From JAAYCI01 sp031548875 (GTDB lineage: Bacteria > Bacillota > Clostridia > Oscillospirales > Ruminococcaceae), in contig JAVBQQ010000006.1 of assembly GCA_031548875.1 (NCBI GenBank), forward strand, positions 1 to 64,000: a stretch of DNA of 64,000 nt, read 5' to 3'. Below, one piece after another: positions 40,937 to 48,777 of this stretch. Under the pieces are notes generated by a model. That model was not told the DNA's origin and made no database searches. It was given only the letters and a program-made list of their open reading frames with translations. Both the position numbers and the translations under genes were made by a program. Positions within the stretch are counted from its first letter, which is position 1; every line of letters starts with the position of its first letter.

Positions 40937-41168
40937 AAGCAAAGGGTCCTTTCGGTGTGGGATCTTTTAAAGAAATGAACTGCCGCAACGCCTGCGACGA
41001 CAGCGTCCCGGCGTTTGGCGACGCGCGGAAAAAGCCGCACCGGACAAAATCCAGTATAGCATGCGCGCAAAAATTAGGCAAAAGAAAAAGGTCGCCTGAT
41101 TGGAGACGACCCTCTGCATTGCGGCGGCAACACCCGCTTTATCTATCAGACCGAGCCGAACACAGCAT

Positions 41169-41735
41169 TCAGCCGCCTTGTGTGTGGGCCATGCCCGGGC
41201 CACCCAACAGCGCAAGGAATGCCGCCTTCTGCTCGGGCGAAGCAAACGCGCGTAGCGGCAGGATAACAGCGGCCATCCCGGAATAGTATAGGAGCAGGCA
41301 ATCACGCGTCTCTGCACAGTACAAAATATTGCCCAGCGGAATCTGGGTCGTACTTCTGGTGCTTACGTCCGTAATCCATCCGTTCGCGACGGTGCGTTCA
41401 CAGGGGCCTAAAGACGGGCTCGCGTTCGGAGCGGACAGTTGCTTTGTGAACGCCTTGTGCATCACGCGTAAAATACTCGTGGGCGCCGTAACGACCCCGA
41501 TGATCACCACGATCATCACCAGCACCGGGAAAACCAAAAGAACAGGAGGTAGCAGCCCAATAATGATGTACAGCGGAAGCATACACAAGATCATTGAAAA
41601 GAACACAATCAGCCCTATCATGCAGAGCCGCAGGCGATTCATGCGCACATTCCTTTTCAGGCCACCCTCGTTCTCAAAGTAATGCATATTGAACTGCACG
41701 ACATCCTCCACCGTCACCTCGTAGCGCAGCGTCAT
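41169..41735 (-). CDS. YcxB-like membrane protein
   Basis: A 188-residue protein. Residues 1-35 are soluble (MTLRYEVTVEDVVQFNMHYF, the YcxB opening), two adjacent transmembrane helices lie at about 37-85 (LCMIGLIVFFSMILCMLPLYIIIGLLPPVLLVFPVLVMIVV in outline), and the C-terminal PH-like part contains GPCERTVANGWITDVSTRSTTQIPLGNI, LLLYYSGMAAVILPLRAFAS and PEQKAAFLALL. This matches YcxB-like proteins of unknown function. ATG 41735 follows GGGGAGAT. It is a single minus-strand gene downstream of murA and its terminator. Confidence 0.78.
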   Translation of the reverse strand: MTLRYEVTVEDVVQFNMHYFENEGGLKRNVRMNRLRLCMIGLIVFFSMILCMLPLYIIIGLLPPVLLVFPVLVMIVVIIGVVTAPTSILRVMHKAFTKQLSAPNASPSLGPCERTVANGWITDVSTRSTTQIPLGNILYCAETRDCLLLYYSGMAAVILPLRAFASPEQKAAFLALLGGPGMAHTQGG

Positions 41736-41790
41736 TGCACACCATCTCCCCTTAAAACTTTGTCGTGTAGGCTGGAGCCGTGAATAGCAA

Positions 41791-41820
41791 ACGGGCACAC
41801 CCATCGCAGGGCGCGCCCGT
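41791..41820 (-). terminator. Hairpin terminator after murA
   Basis: On the minus strand ACGGGCGCGCCC pairs with GGGTGTGCCCGT (12 pairs, two G-U) and continues into TTTGCTATTC. It lies 39 bases beyond the murA stop. Confidence 0.7.
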
Positions 41821-41858
41821 ATCCATTCTCATCTTACGCACCCTTTAAGGCACACTTT

Positions 41859-43142
41859 TCAAAAAGCCTGCTGCAGCACGCTGAGCGGCTTGCCCACGCG
41901 GCGGATGTCCGCCCCCAGGGCGGCGAACTTCTCCACGATGTTCTCGTACCCGCGCTCGATGTGGGAGATGTCCTCCACCTCGCTCACGCCTTTGGCGCCC
42001 AGCGCCGCGATGACCAGCGCCGCGCCCGCGCGCAGGTCGTAGGCTTGCACGGGCGCGCTTTGCAGCTCCCGCACGCCCTCCACAACGGCCACGCGGCCGT
42101 CCACCTGGATATTTGCGCCCATGCGCAGCAGCTCGTCCACATAGCGGAAACGGTTCTCCCAGATGGCCTCGGTGATGATGGAGGTGCCGTCGGCCACGCT
42201 CATCAGCACGGTCATCATTGGCTGCATATCGGTAGGGAAACCCGGATGGGGCATCGTTTTGATGTTGACCGGGTGCAGCGGCCCTGTGCGGGTGACGCGC
42301 ACCGCCTCGTCGAACTCCTCCACCATGGCGCCCGCCTTTTCCAGCTTGGCGGTGATGGGCTCCAGGTGCTTGGGGATGATGTTCTTGACCAGCACGTTGC
42401 CGCCGGTAAAGGCCGCCGCCACCATGTAGCTGCCGGCCTCGATCTGGTCCGGGATGATGGCGTAGCTGCCACCGTGCATCTGGGACACGCCGCGGATCTT
42501 GATGACGTCGGTGCCCGCGCCGCGCACATCGGCGCCCATGGTGTTCAGGAAGTTGGCCACGTCCACGATGTGGGGCTCTTTGGCCACGTTCTCCAGCACG
42601 GTGAGCCCCTCGGCTTTCACAGCGGCCAACATCGCGTTGATGGTGGCCCCCACGCTGACCGTGTCGAAAAAGACGTGCGAGCCGGACAGCGCCGACGCGC
42701 GCACCTGGATCATGCCATAGTCGACGGAATCGGCGGCGCCCAGGGCGGAGAACGCCTTGAGATGCTGGTCGATGGGACGGGGGCCAAGGTCGCACCCACC
42801 GGGCATGGCGACGGTGCCCTCACCGTAGCGGCCCAGCAACGCGCCCAAAAAATAGTACGACGCGCGCATCTGGCGGGACAGGTCGTCCGGCACCGAGGTG
42901 GTGGCCAGGTGGCGCGTGTCGATCTCCAGCGTGTTCTCGTTCAGCAGCCGCACACCGGCGCCCATCTCGCGCAGGATGCGCACGGAGGTGGCCACGTCGC
43001 TGATGTTGGGCAGGTTCTCGATGATGCACTTGTCCGCCGCCAGGATGGTAGCGGGCAGAATGGCCACGGCCGCGTTTTTGGCGCCGCTGACCTGTACTTC
43101 GCCTGTGAGCGGACGCCCGCCCTGGATGATGAATTTCTCCAA
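41859..43142 (-). CDS. murA: UDP-N-acetylglucosamine 1-carboxyvinyltransferase
   Basis: A 427-residue MurA. QGGRPLTGEVQVSGAKNAAVAIL carries the conserved K22-N23 pair, AMPGGCDLGPRPIDQHLKAF holds the catalytic cysteine and the PEP-binding R-P segment, and HPGFPTDMQPMMTVLM is the C-terminal signature. It transfers enolpyruvate to UDP-GlcNAc, the first committed step of peptidoglycan synthesis, and is the fosfomycin target; the cysteine predicts sensitivity. The length is typical. The large M23 peptidase gene ends about 260 bases upstream on the same strand, with a terminator between. Confidence 0.97.
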   Translation of the reverse strand: MEKFIIQGGRPLTGEVQVSGAKNAAVAILPATILAADKCIIENLPNISDVATSVRILREMGAGVRLLNENTLEIDTRHLATTSVPDDLSRQMRASYYFLGALLGRYGEGTVAMPGGCDLGPRPIDQHLKAFSALGAADSVDYGMIQVRASALSGSHVFFDTVSVGATINAMLAAVKAEGLTVLENVAKEPHIVDVANFLNTMGADVRGAGTDVIKIRGVSQMHGGSYAIIPDQIEAGSYMVAAAFTGGNVLVKNIIPKHLEPITAKLEKAGAMVEEFDEAVRVTRTGPLHPVNIKTMPHPGFPTDMQPMMTVLMSVADGTSIITEAIWENRFRYVDELLRMGANIQVDGRVAVVEGVRELQSAPVQAYDLRAGAALVIAALGAKGVSEVEDISHIERGYENIVEKFAALGADIRRVGKPLSVLQQAF

Positions 43143-43330
43143 TGCTCTCGATCCCCCTGTGTATTCCGGCCGGCCGCATATTTTAGCGCGGGCGGCCGCC
43201 GGCGCGCAGGTGCGCGGCCTTCGGCAATGCCTCCCATGCCGGGACGCTGCCTAAAACAGTATAGCATCTCGGCACTATAAAAGGAAGTTACAATTTGGCG
43301 AATCCTACGCAAAATTTGCGCAAAATCATT

Positions 43331-43358
43331 CCAAAGGCGCCCTTGTGGGCGCCTTTGG
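43331..43358 (-). terminator. Rho-independent terminator after the M23 peptidase gene
   Basis: CCAAAGGCGCCC pairs perfectly with GGGCGCCTTTGG around a four-base loop; on the minus strand it is followed by AATGATTTTG. The rest of the 43143-43399 gap shows no gene. Confidence 0.85.
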
Positions 43359-43399
43359 AATGAAAAATGATATGAGAAACGGGCCGTGGCCGGACAGGC

Positions 43400-45967
43400 C
43401 TAATAAGGCAGCGTGATGAAGGCGTCGGGATCGCACAGGCCGCCGCCGGGGGCCCACACCTCCAGATGGACGTGCGGCCCGGTGGACATGCCGGTGCTGC
43501 CCACCTCGGCAATGTACTGCCCGCGGGTGACCACCTGCCCCACCGAGACGTGCAACGCCTGGTTATGACCGTACAGCGTGGAGTATCCGTCCGGGTGCTG
43601 GATGACGATGTAGTTGCCCCAGCTGAAATGGTACTCCGCCGTGACGACCACACCGTCTGCACAGGCGTAGACCGGGTCGCCAAAGTTCGCGTTCAGGTCG
43701 CGCCCGCGGTGGCCGTCGGACATACCGCGGCTGGAAAAGGTGGACGTGGGCACCGGAAACAAGTAGTTGCCGCCGCCAGTGATGAAGGCCGGGGCGTTGG
43801 GTACTGTGGAATTCGTGATGGTGGGCAGTTCGTGCGTGCCGACGAGTATGATCTCCTCCACGGGCTGGGAAAGGACGTTGGTCATATCGGGCACCACGTC
43901 GCTGCTCACAAGTTCGCCGTCGATGTAGACGTCGTCGTACCACACCTCCTGCTCACCGTCGGCGCCCTGCTGGCTGACGAAACGGGAGCCGATCGTGTAC
44001 TCGTCCGTTTCCTGCTCGACGGTCTGGTGGGGAATGGTTTCGACGGCCTGGCGGCGCACCGTCTTTTTCACCTGCAGGTAGGGCTGGGCGTTCTGGACGA
44101 GCAGGTCGGTGCCGGCGGGCAGTTCGTCCTCGGGCGCAAGGGGGGCCAGGCTATCATTGCGGGCCACCAAGTGCTCCACCGAGACGCCGGTGTTCTGGGC
44201 GGCGGAAGCCACCGTTTCACCCGGTTGGGTGGTGTAGTGCACTTCCTCGGTCACGTTGGAGTCCAGCTTCTCCTCCAGCTTTTCCAGGTCCTGCAAGGTT
44301 TCGGGTATAAACGCTTCGACGCGGTCGGGATCGCACTCCACCTCTTTCACAAAAGCAATTTTCGCGTCGGGCTGGTTGGGGTCTTCATGCTCCTTCAGCT
44401 TGTTGTTGAGGAATTTTTCCAGTTTTTTACCCTCGGTGGTGGCGGCCACCAGCTCCCCGTCGATGGTCAGGCCGGTGCCGCCTACGGCGCCATAGCCGCC
44501 CATGATGGTGTTGGCGAGGTCATCCTTTGGGGTAATCTTCGACGTCTTTTCGATGGACAGCACGGGGTCAAACTTGAAATCCTCCATCTCCTGGTCGCTG
44601 GCCAGGCGCAGCCGGTTGCGCACCATGCTCTTGGCGTCGTCCAGCACGCTGCGGTCGGTGATATAGCCGATGGTCTCGCCCTCCACAGTGACGGCCAGCG
44701 CATACTGCATGCCGAAAATACCGTAGATAACAAAGACGAACACAGCTACCGCCGCCACCGGCAGAAGCATCCCCAGCAGGTTGCGCACGAGGTGGCCATG
44801 GTGCTTCACACCGGTGGTGATGTACTCCACCGCCACCTTGCCCGTGTTGCCGCTGCCAAGCTTGCGCTCCTGTACGGCGGCCGCGCGGGCGTTTTTCAGC
44901 CCCCGGCCCAACCGGTGGAAGGGCGCGGCAAAGTCGTGCGCGATGGAGGCAAAAAACCGGCCGATGCTGCGGAAGAAGCCTCCAAACATCCAGGCAAACA
45001 CCTGCCCGGTGAAGATGCCCAGATCCCGCGCGAAGCGCAGGGCAAGCAGTATTTTACACTCTGCATAAAAGCCAAGCTGATAGAGCACACTGCCCACGGT
45101 GCGCACAAAAGGATTGCCCCCCTCGCCGCGGTTGGACGGGAAAGACACAGTGGCGCCGCGCTTGTTTGCGGCGGTCTTGCCGCTCGCTTTGCGCCTTTTC
45201 TTCTTCTTTTCGCTCGCCTCTTCCGCCGCCTGCGCGGCGGCCGCGCTCACGAAGGGAAAGGCGGGCAGCAGGCTGGTACGCCCCAATTCCGGCTCTGGCG
45301 CAGGAGCGTCCGCCACGGCATCCACTACGATTTCGGGCTCCGGCTGCTCTTGCGCGGCCCGTGTGTCCAACTGCAGGGCTGCGGGCGGTTGTTCCTCGGC
45401 GACAGCTTGCTGCGCCGCTCCCGCTTCAGGCAGGGTTTCGCCGCCGTCCCACACGGCCGCGCCCTCGCGCACGGCCGCCGCAAAGATGGAGCCGAGAGGC
45501 TTGGGGCCGCCGGCGGCCGCTGTGTCGGACGCCGCATCCAAAATGTCCGCCGCCGGTGTTTCCGCATGGGAAACACGGCTGCGCTTCTGGGTGGCCTGCT
45601 GGCGCGCGGCCGCTGCAGCGGCCTTGGCGTCGGCCAACCTTTTGGCTTCTTTCTCCTGCGCGGGCGAAAGTGCCGCCGGTTTTTTCGCAGCCGACGACGC
45701 GCGAGTAGCAGTCGCTGGCGCAACTGCCGTCGCTGACGTAACTGCCGTCGCTGGCGCAACTGCCGCAGCAGCCGGCTTGGACGCGGAAGCGCGGTACACC
45801 TGCTTGCCGCTTTTTGCGGGCGGCACGCCACCCGCCTGCCTGGCGGCAGACGGTGTTTGCTGGGCCCTTTTCCCCCCCGTCTTTTTGTCCGGCGTCAGGG
45901 GGGCATCGTCCTTTGTATTCGGCCCCTGTTCAGGGGCTGCATCTTTTTCTGTTGCACGCAAAGGCAA
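43400..45967 (-). CDS. Large membrane-anchored M23 metallopeptidase with LysM and G5 domains
   Basis: An 855-residue protein. The first 280 residues are a cytoplasmic Ala/Pro/Lys-rich low-complexity region. A basic stretch (KKKKRRK) follows, then a hydrophobic helix near 405-430 (LLPVAAVAVFVFVIYGIFGM). The outer part holds a 150-residue spacer, a LysM-like unit (YTTQPGETVASAAQNTGVSVEHLVARN), a G5 domain (VETIPHQTVEQETDEYTIGSR) and an M23 endopeptidase with GHRGRDLN and HVHLEVW zinc ligands. It should cleave peptidoglycan cross-links. The start is TTG 45967, seven bases from GAGGAG; the upstream ATG lacks a ribosome site. The unusually long cytoplasmic tail is odd for the family. Confidence 0.88.
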   Translation of the reverse strand: MPLRATEKDAAPEQGPNTKDDAPLTPDKKTGGKRAQQTPSAARQAGGVPPAKSGKQVYRASASKPAAAAVAPATAVTSATAVAPATATRASSAAKKPAALSPAQEKEAKRLADAKAAAAAARQQATQKRSRVSHAETPAADILDAASDTAAAGGPKPLGSIFAAAVREGAAVWDGGETLPEAGAAQQAVAEEQPPAALQLDTRAAQEQPEPEIVVDAVADAPAPEPELGRTSLLPAFPFVSAAAAQAAEEASEKKKKRRKASGKTAANKRGATVSFPSNRGEGGNPFVRTVGSVLYQLGFYAECKILLALRFARDLGIFTGQVFAWMFGGFFRSIGRFFASIAHDFAAPFHRLGRGLKNARAAAVQERKLGSGNTGKVAVEYITTGVKHHGHLVRNLLGMLLPVAAVAVFVFVIYGIFGMQYALAVTVEGETIGYITDRSVLDDAKSMVRNRLRLASDQEMEDFKFDPVLSIEKTSKITPKDDLANTIMGGYGAVGGTGLTIDGELVAATTEGKKLEKFLNNKLKEHEDPNQPDAKIAFVKEVECDPDRVEAFIPETLQDLEKLEEKLDSNVTEEVHYTTQPGETVASAAQNTGVSVEHLVARNDSLAPLAPEDELPAGTDLLVQNAQPYLQVKKTVRRQAVETIPHQTVEQETDEYTIGSRFVSQQGADGEQEVWYDDVYIDGELVSSDVVPDMTNVLSQPVEEIILVGTHELPTITNSTVPNAPAFITGGGNYLFPVPTSTFSSRGMSDGHRGRDLNANFGDPVYACADGVVVTAEYHFSWGNYIVIQHPDGYSTLYGHNQALHVSVGQVVTRGQYIAEVGSTGMSTGPHVHLEVWAPGGGLCDPDAFITLPY

Positions 45968-46106
45968 ACGTACATCTCCTCTCGTCGCCTCACACCACAC
46001 AGCTCCCCTGCGGGCAGGGAAAGCTTTTCTTATTATACAATTCTCGGCACAATTTGGCAAGTCTCGATGATATTTCACAGTTTTTTATGCGTATATCGCC
46101 AATTTG

Positions 46107-47186
46107 TTACCCTTTTGTAAGATTTTGCCCCGCCATATCGAGCGCCTCGGGAAACGGCAAGCCGGCCTTCTCCAGCGCGGCGCGCATATCGGCTGGCAAT
46201 GGCGCACGGACCGTACGCGAAGCGCCATCCCCACAGTCCGCATCCGCTGCGGCAAGACCGTCCGGCTCGGCAAAGCACAGGACGGCGCAGTGCAGCGCGT
46301 GGCGGCCGATGAGCGCCCTGTCGCCGCCGTACAGCGCATCACCCAGCAATGGGTGGCCGATGTAGGCCATGTGGGCGCGTATCTGGTGGGTGCGGCCGGT
46401 GAGCGGCATAACAGCCAGCAGGCTGGCGCGCCTGTTTGCCGCCAACACCTCGTAACGGGTGCGGCTGGGCTTGCCTCCTTCTTCGCGCACCTGTTGCCAC
46501 ACGCCCGCCACGCCGGGGGGACCCTCGCCGGGGCTGGAGAGCAACGGCGCATCCACCTCGCCGGGTCCGGGCGGCAGTCCGCCCGCCACGATGGCCAGGT
46601 AGGACTTGCGTGCACCCTTGGCCAGCAACGGCGCCGCATAGGCGTTCATCGCGCACAGAACAAGGCCGGAGGTGTCCCGGTCCAGCCGGCCCACCGGCCG
46701 GAAGGGCAGTGCGCGCCCCCGGCGGGACAGCAAGGCGGAAAAGGCGTCGGCCAGCGTGTCGCCCTCGTGTGTGCCCACCGGGTGCATGAGGAGGCCGGCA
46801 GGTTTGTCCAGCACAAGGGCGTGCGGGCTTTCGTACAATATATCTGCGATGGTTTGCCCGGCTTCCGCGTCCGAGGCAACGGCCTTTTTTTCATCCTGTC
46901 CGCCACACTCCGCCCCACTGCCCTCGAACCGTCCATCCGGTGTGGTTTGGCAGGCCGTTTCATCCGGCAGGGTGAGGGCCACCCGCTCGCCCGCGCGCAG
47001 GCGGCGGTCGGTGTGGGCGCGTTCGCCCGCGCAGCAGATGCCGTCGGGCTGCCATTTCAGCCGCCGCATCAGCCCGGTGGAAACACCCCTCCTGCGCAAA
47101 AAAGAGGACAGGCGCATACCGTCCTCTTCGGGGGCCACGATGAAAGAGATCTCAAGCGGAATTGGCTGCCCATTTTTTTCGCTCAT
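46107..47186 (-). CDS. RluA/RluD family pseudouridine synthase
   Basis: A 359-residue RNA pseudouridine synthase. An S4-like N-terminus (RLSSFLRRRGVSTGLMRRLK) is followed by the catalytic domain: ALVLDKPAGLLMHPVG, FRPVGRLDRDTSGLVLCA with the catalytic aspartate in RLDRDTSG, and LLAVMPLTGRTHQIRAHMAYIGHPLLGDALYGG. It isomerises uridines in rRNA or tRNA. A repeat insert (46850-46955) adds 31 codons between the S4-like part and the catalytic domain. ATG 47186 overlaps the thiN stop as ATGA, placing it last in a coupled series thiN-rluA preceded by rsgA and pknB. Confidence 0.9.
   Translation of the reverse strand: MSEKNGQPIPLEISFIVAPEEDGMRLSSFLRRRGVSTGLMRRLKWQPDGICCAGERAHTDRRLRAGERVALTLPDETACQTTPDGRFEGSGAECGGQDEKKAVASDAEAGQTIADILYESPHALVLDKPAGLLMHPVGTHEGDTLADAFSALLSRRGRALPFRPVGRLDRDTSGLVLCAMNAYAAPLLAKGARKSYLAIVAGGLPPGPGEVDAPLLSSPGEGPPGVAGVWQQVREEGGKPSRTRYEVLAANRRASLLAVMPLTGRTHQIRAHMAYIGHPLLGDALYGGDRALIGRHALHCAVLCFAEPDGLAAADADCGDGASRTVRAPLPADMRAALEKAGLPFPEALDMAGQNLTKG
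46850..46955 (-). repeat. In-frame repeat insert E7 in the RluA-type gene
   Basis: Near-identical 13-mers TGGTTTGCCCGGC (46850-46862) and TGGTTTGGCAGGC (46943-46955) are 93 bases apart, exactly 31 codons. On the gene strand the insert carries GACGGTTCGAGGGCAGTGGG, a diverged family core. Removing one unit restores LPDEAGQTIADIL. Confidence 0.7.
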
Positions 47187-47872
47187 CCGTCCGCTCCCGT
47201 CTCCGGAGCGGCCCCCTCCCGCACTGTGAGCACGAACAGGCCGCCCTCCGCGCAGGACACCCGCGCCGTCGCGGACGCGAACTCGTTGCTCACGCCCAGC
47301 GCCGAATCGGCGCACAGGCGTGCGTCCTCAAGCGGGTACTTGACCCCCCGCAGGCAGACGCCACCGGCCTCGCCGCCCGCCGGGAAGACGGACAGATAGG
47401 CCCCCGGCACCTGCGGCACAAATAGCGTAGCGCCCGGCGCGGCGCAGCGTACCTCGGTATTCTCATCCGCCAGCAGCGCCAATGCGCCCGCACGGGTGAG
47501 ATGCAGTAATGTTGCCAGCGAACCAAGACTGTGGTCCAGTCGGCCGCCCAGCACGCCCAGCAGCGTGATGTCCCTAAAGCCCCGGCGCAGCGCTTCACGG
47601 GCCGCAAAATAGGTGTCGGTGTCGTCCTTTTCGGCGGGCAGGTAGACGAGTCTTTCTCCGGGCAGGTCGTCCGGCGGCGGGGCGGAATCGAAGTCGCCCA
47701 CCGCCAGGTGCACAGGCAGGCCGAGGCGCCGGGCCGTCCGCCAACCGGCGTCGGCCGTGATGACAAACGCGTCTTCCCGTACATAGCAAAGCATCCCGGC
47801 CGTTACCGGCCGGGCGCCCAGGATGACACAAGGTCTGTCGTGATTGCAGTCGTCCGCTCTGCGCGTGGTCAT
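47183..47872 (-). CDS. thiN: Thiamine diphosphokinase
   Basis: A 229-residue thiamine pyrophosphokinase. ITADAGWRTARRLGLPVHLAVGDFDSAP holds the GDFDS motif, EKDDTDTYFAAREAL the E-K-D-x-T-D motif binding Mg-ATP, and LLGVLGGRLDHSLGSLATL the GGR-DH motif; the C-terminal VKYPLEDARL and GVSNEFASATARVSCAEGGLFVL form the beta-sandwich domain that binds thiamine. It converts thiamine plus ATP to TPP and AMP. ATG 47872 overlaps the rsgA stop and its stop overlaps the next start. The rpe gene that often lies between rsgA and thiN is absent. Confidence 0.95.
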   Translation of the reverse strand: MTTRRADDCNHDRPCVILGARPVTAGMLCYVREDAFVITADAGWRTARRLGLPVHLAVGDFDSAPPPDDLPGERLVYLPAEKDDTDTYFAAREALRRGFRDITLLGVLGGRLDHSLGSLATLLHLTRAGALALLADENTEVRCAAPGATLFVPQVPGAYLSVFPAGGEAGGVCLRGVKYPLEDARLCADSALGVSNEFASATARVSCAEGGLFVLTVREGAAPETGADG

Positions 47873-48777
47873 GAACGGCCCCTTCTCTCGCTCTCTTTCG
47901 CCTGCTCGTATAGGGTCACATAGCTCTGGTAGCGCCCTGGGGCAACCTCGCCCCGCGCAAGCGCCTCGCGCACTGCACAGCCTTTTTCCACCAGATGTGT
48001 ACAACCGGAAAATTTGCACGCCGGCATGTGGGCGGCAATGTCCGGGAAGGCGAACTGGATGTTGTCGGCGCTGATGCCGCCAGGCCCGGCGCGCTGCAGG
48101 TCAAAACTGGCAAAACCGGGCGTGTCGGCCACAAGGCCGCCGGCCACTTCGAAGATCTCCACCTCGCGGGTGGTGTGGCGGCCACGGCCCAGTTTTTTGC
48201 TGATCTCGCCCGTCTCGCGCGCCGCTTCGGGCAGCAGGGCGTTCAATAGTGTGCTTTTGCCCACGCCGGAGTTGCCGCAAAAAACGGCCAACCCGCCCGC
48301 CAGCATCTCCCGCAGGCGGGGCAGTCCCTCGCCTGTGGCGGCGTTCACGGCAAAGGCGGGAAAGCCCGCCGTGGCATAGGCCGCCAGCAGCTGTTCGTCG
48401 CCGGCAAGGTCTCCCTTTGTTACCAACAGCACCGGCTGTGTCTCCTGGTCCACCGCGGCGGCCGAGAGCTTGTCGATGACCAGCAGGCTGGGCACCGGCT
48501 GGGCCGTGGCAGCCACAATGAACACGAGATCGAGGTTTGCCAGCGGCGGCCGCACAAACAGGTTTTTGCGCGGGGCCACCTCGTCAATGGTAACGGCGCC
48601 CCCCTCTTCGGCCAGGCGCACGCGGTCGCCCGCCACCGGTTTGAGGCCGGTTTTGCGGAACAGGCCGCGCGGCTTGCATTCCACCAGCGAGCCGTCATCC
48701 GTTTTTACATAATAGAATCCACCCACGCTTTTGTATATGATACCATTTTGGGCGGCCAGCTCCGAGGAAGCCGTCAC
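47869..48777 (-). CDS. rsgA: Ribosome small-subunit-dependent GTPase A
   Basis: A 302-residue circularly permuted GTPase. The N-terminal OB fold (IIYKSVGGFYYVKTDDGSLVECKPRGLFRK) is followed by G4 LLVTKGDL, G1 FCGNSGVGKSTLLNALL, G2 HTTREV and G3 DTPGF, then a zinc-binding domain (CKFSGCTHLVEKGCAV with C-H-C ligands). RsgA assists late 30S assembly and senses (p)ppGpp. The G4 lysine motif reads TKGD instead of NKxD, a tolerated variant. The start is GTG 48777, overlapping the pknB stop in GTGA. Confidence 0.96.
   Translation of the reverse strand: MTASSELAAQNGIIYKSVGGFYYVKTDDGSLVECKPRGLFRKTGLKPVAGDRVRLAEEGGAVTIDEVAPRKNLFVRPPLANLDLVFIVAATAQPVPSLLVIDKLSAAAVDQETQPVLLVTKGDLAGDEQLLAAYATAGFPAFAVNAATGEGLPRLREMLAGGLAVFCGNSGVGKSTLLNALLPEAARETGEISKKLGRGRHTTREVEIFEVAGGLVADTPGFASFDLQRAGPGGISADNIQFAFPDIAAHMPACKFSGCTHLVEKGCAVREALARGEVAPGRYQSYVTLYEQAKESERRGRS

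Noticed and set aside
43466..45736. Very long plus-strand open frame opposite the M23 peptidase gene
   Set aside because: It is the antisense of a GC-rich coding region; the minus-strand protein has clear LysM, G5 and M23 motifs and a ribosome site, while the plus product resembles nothing.
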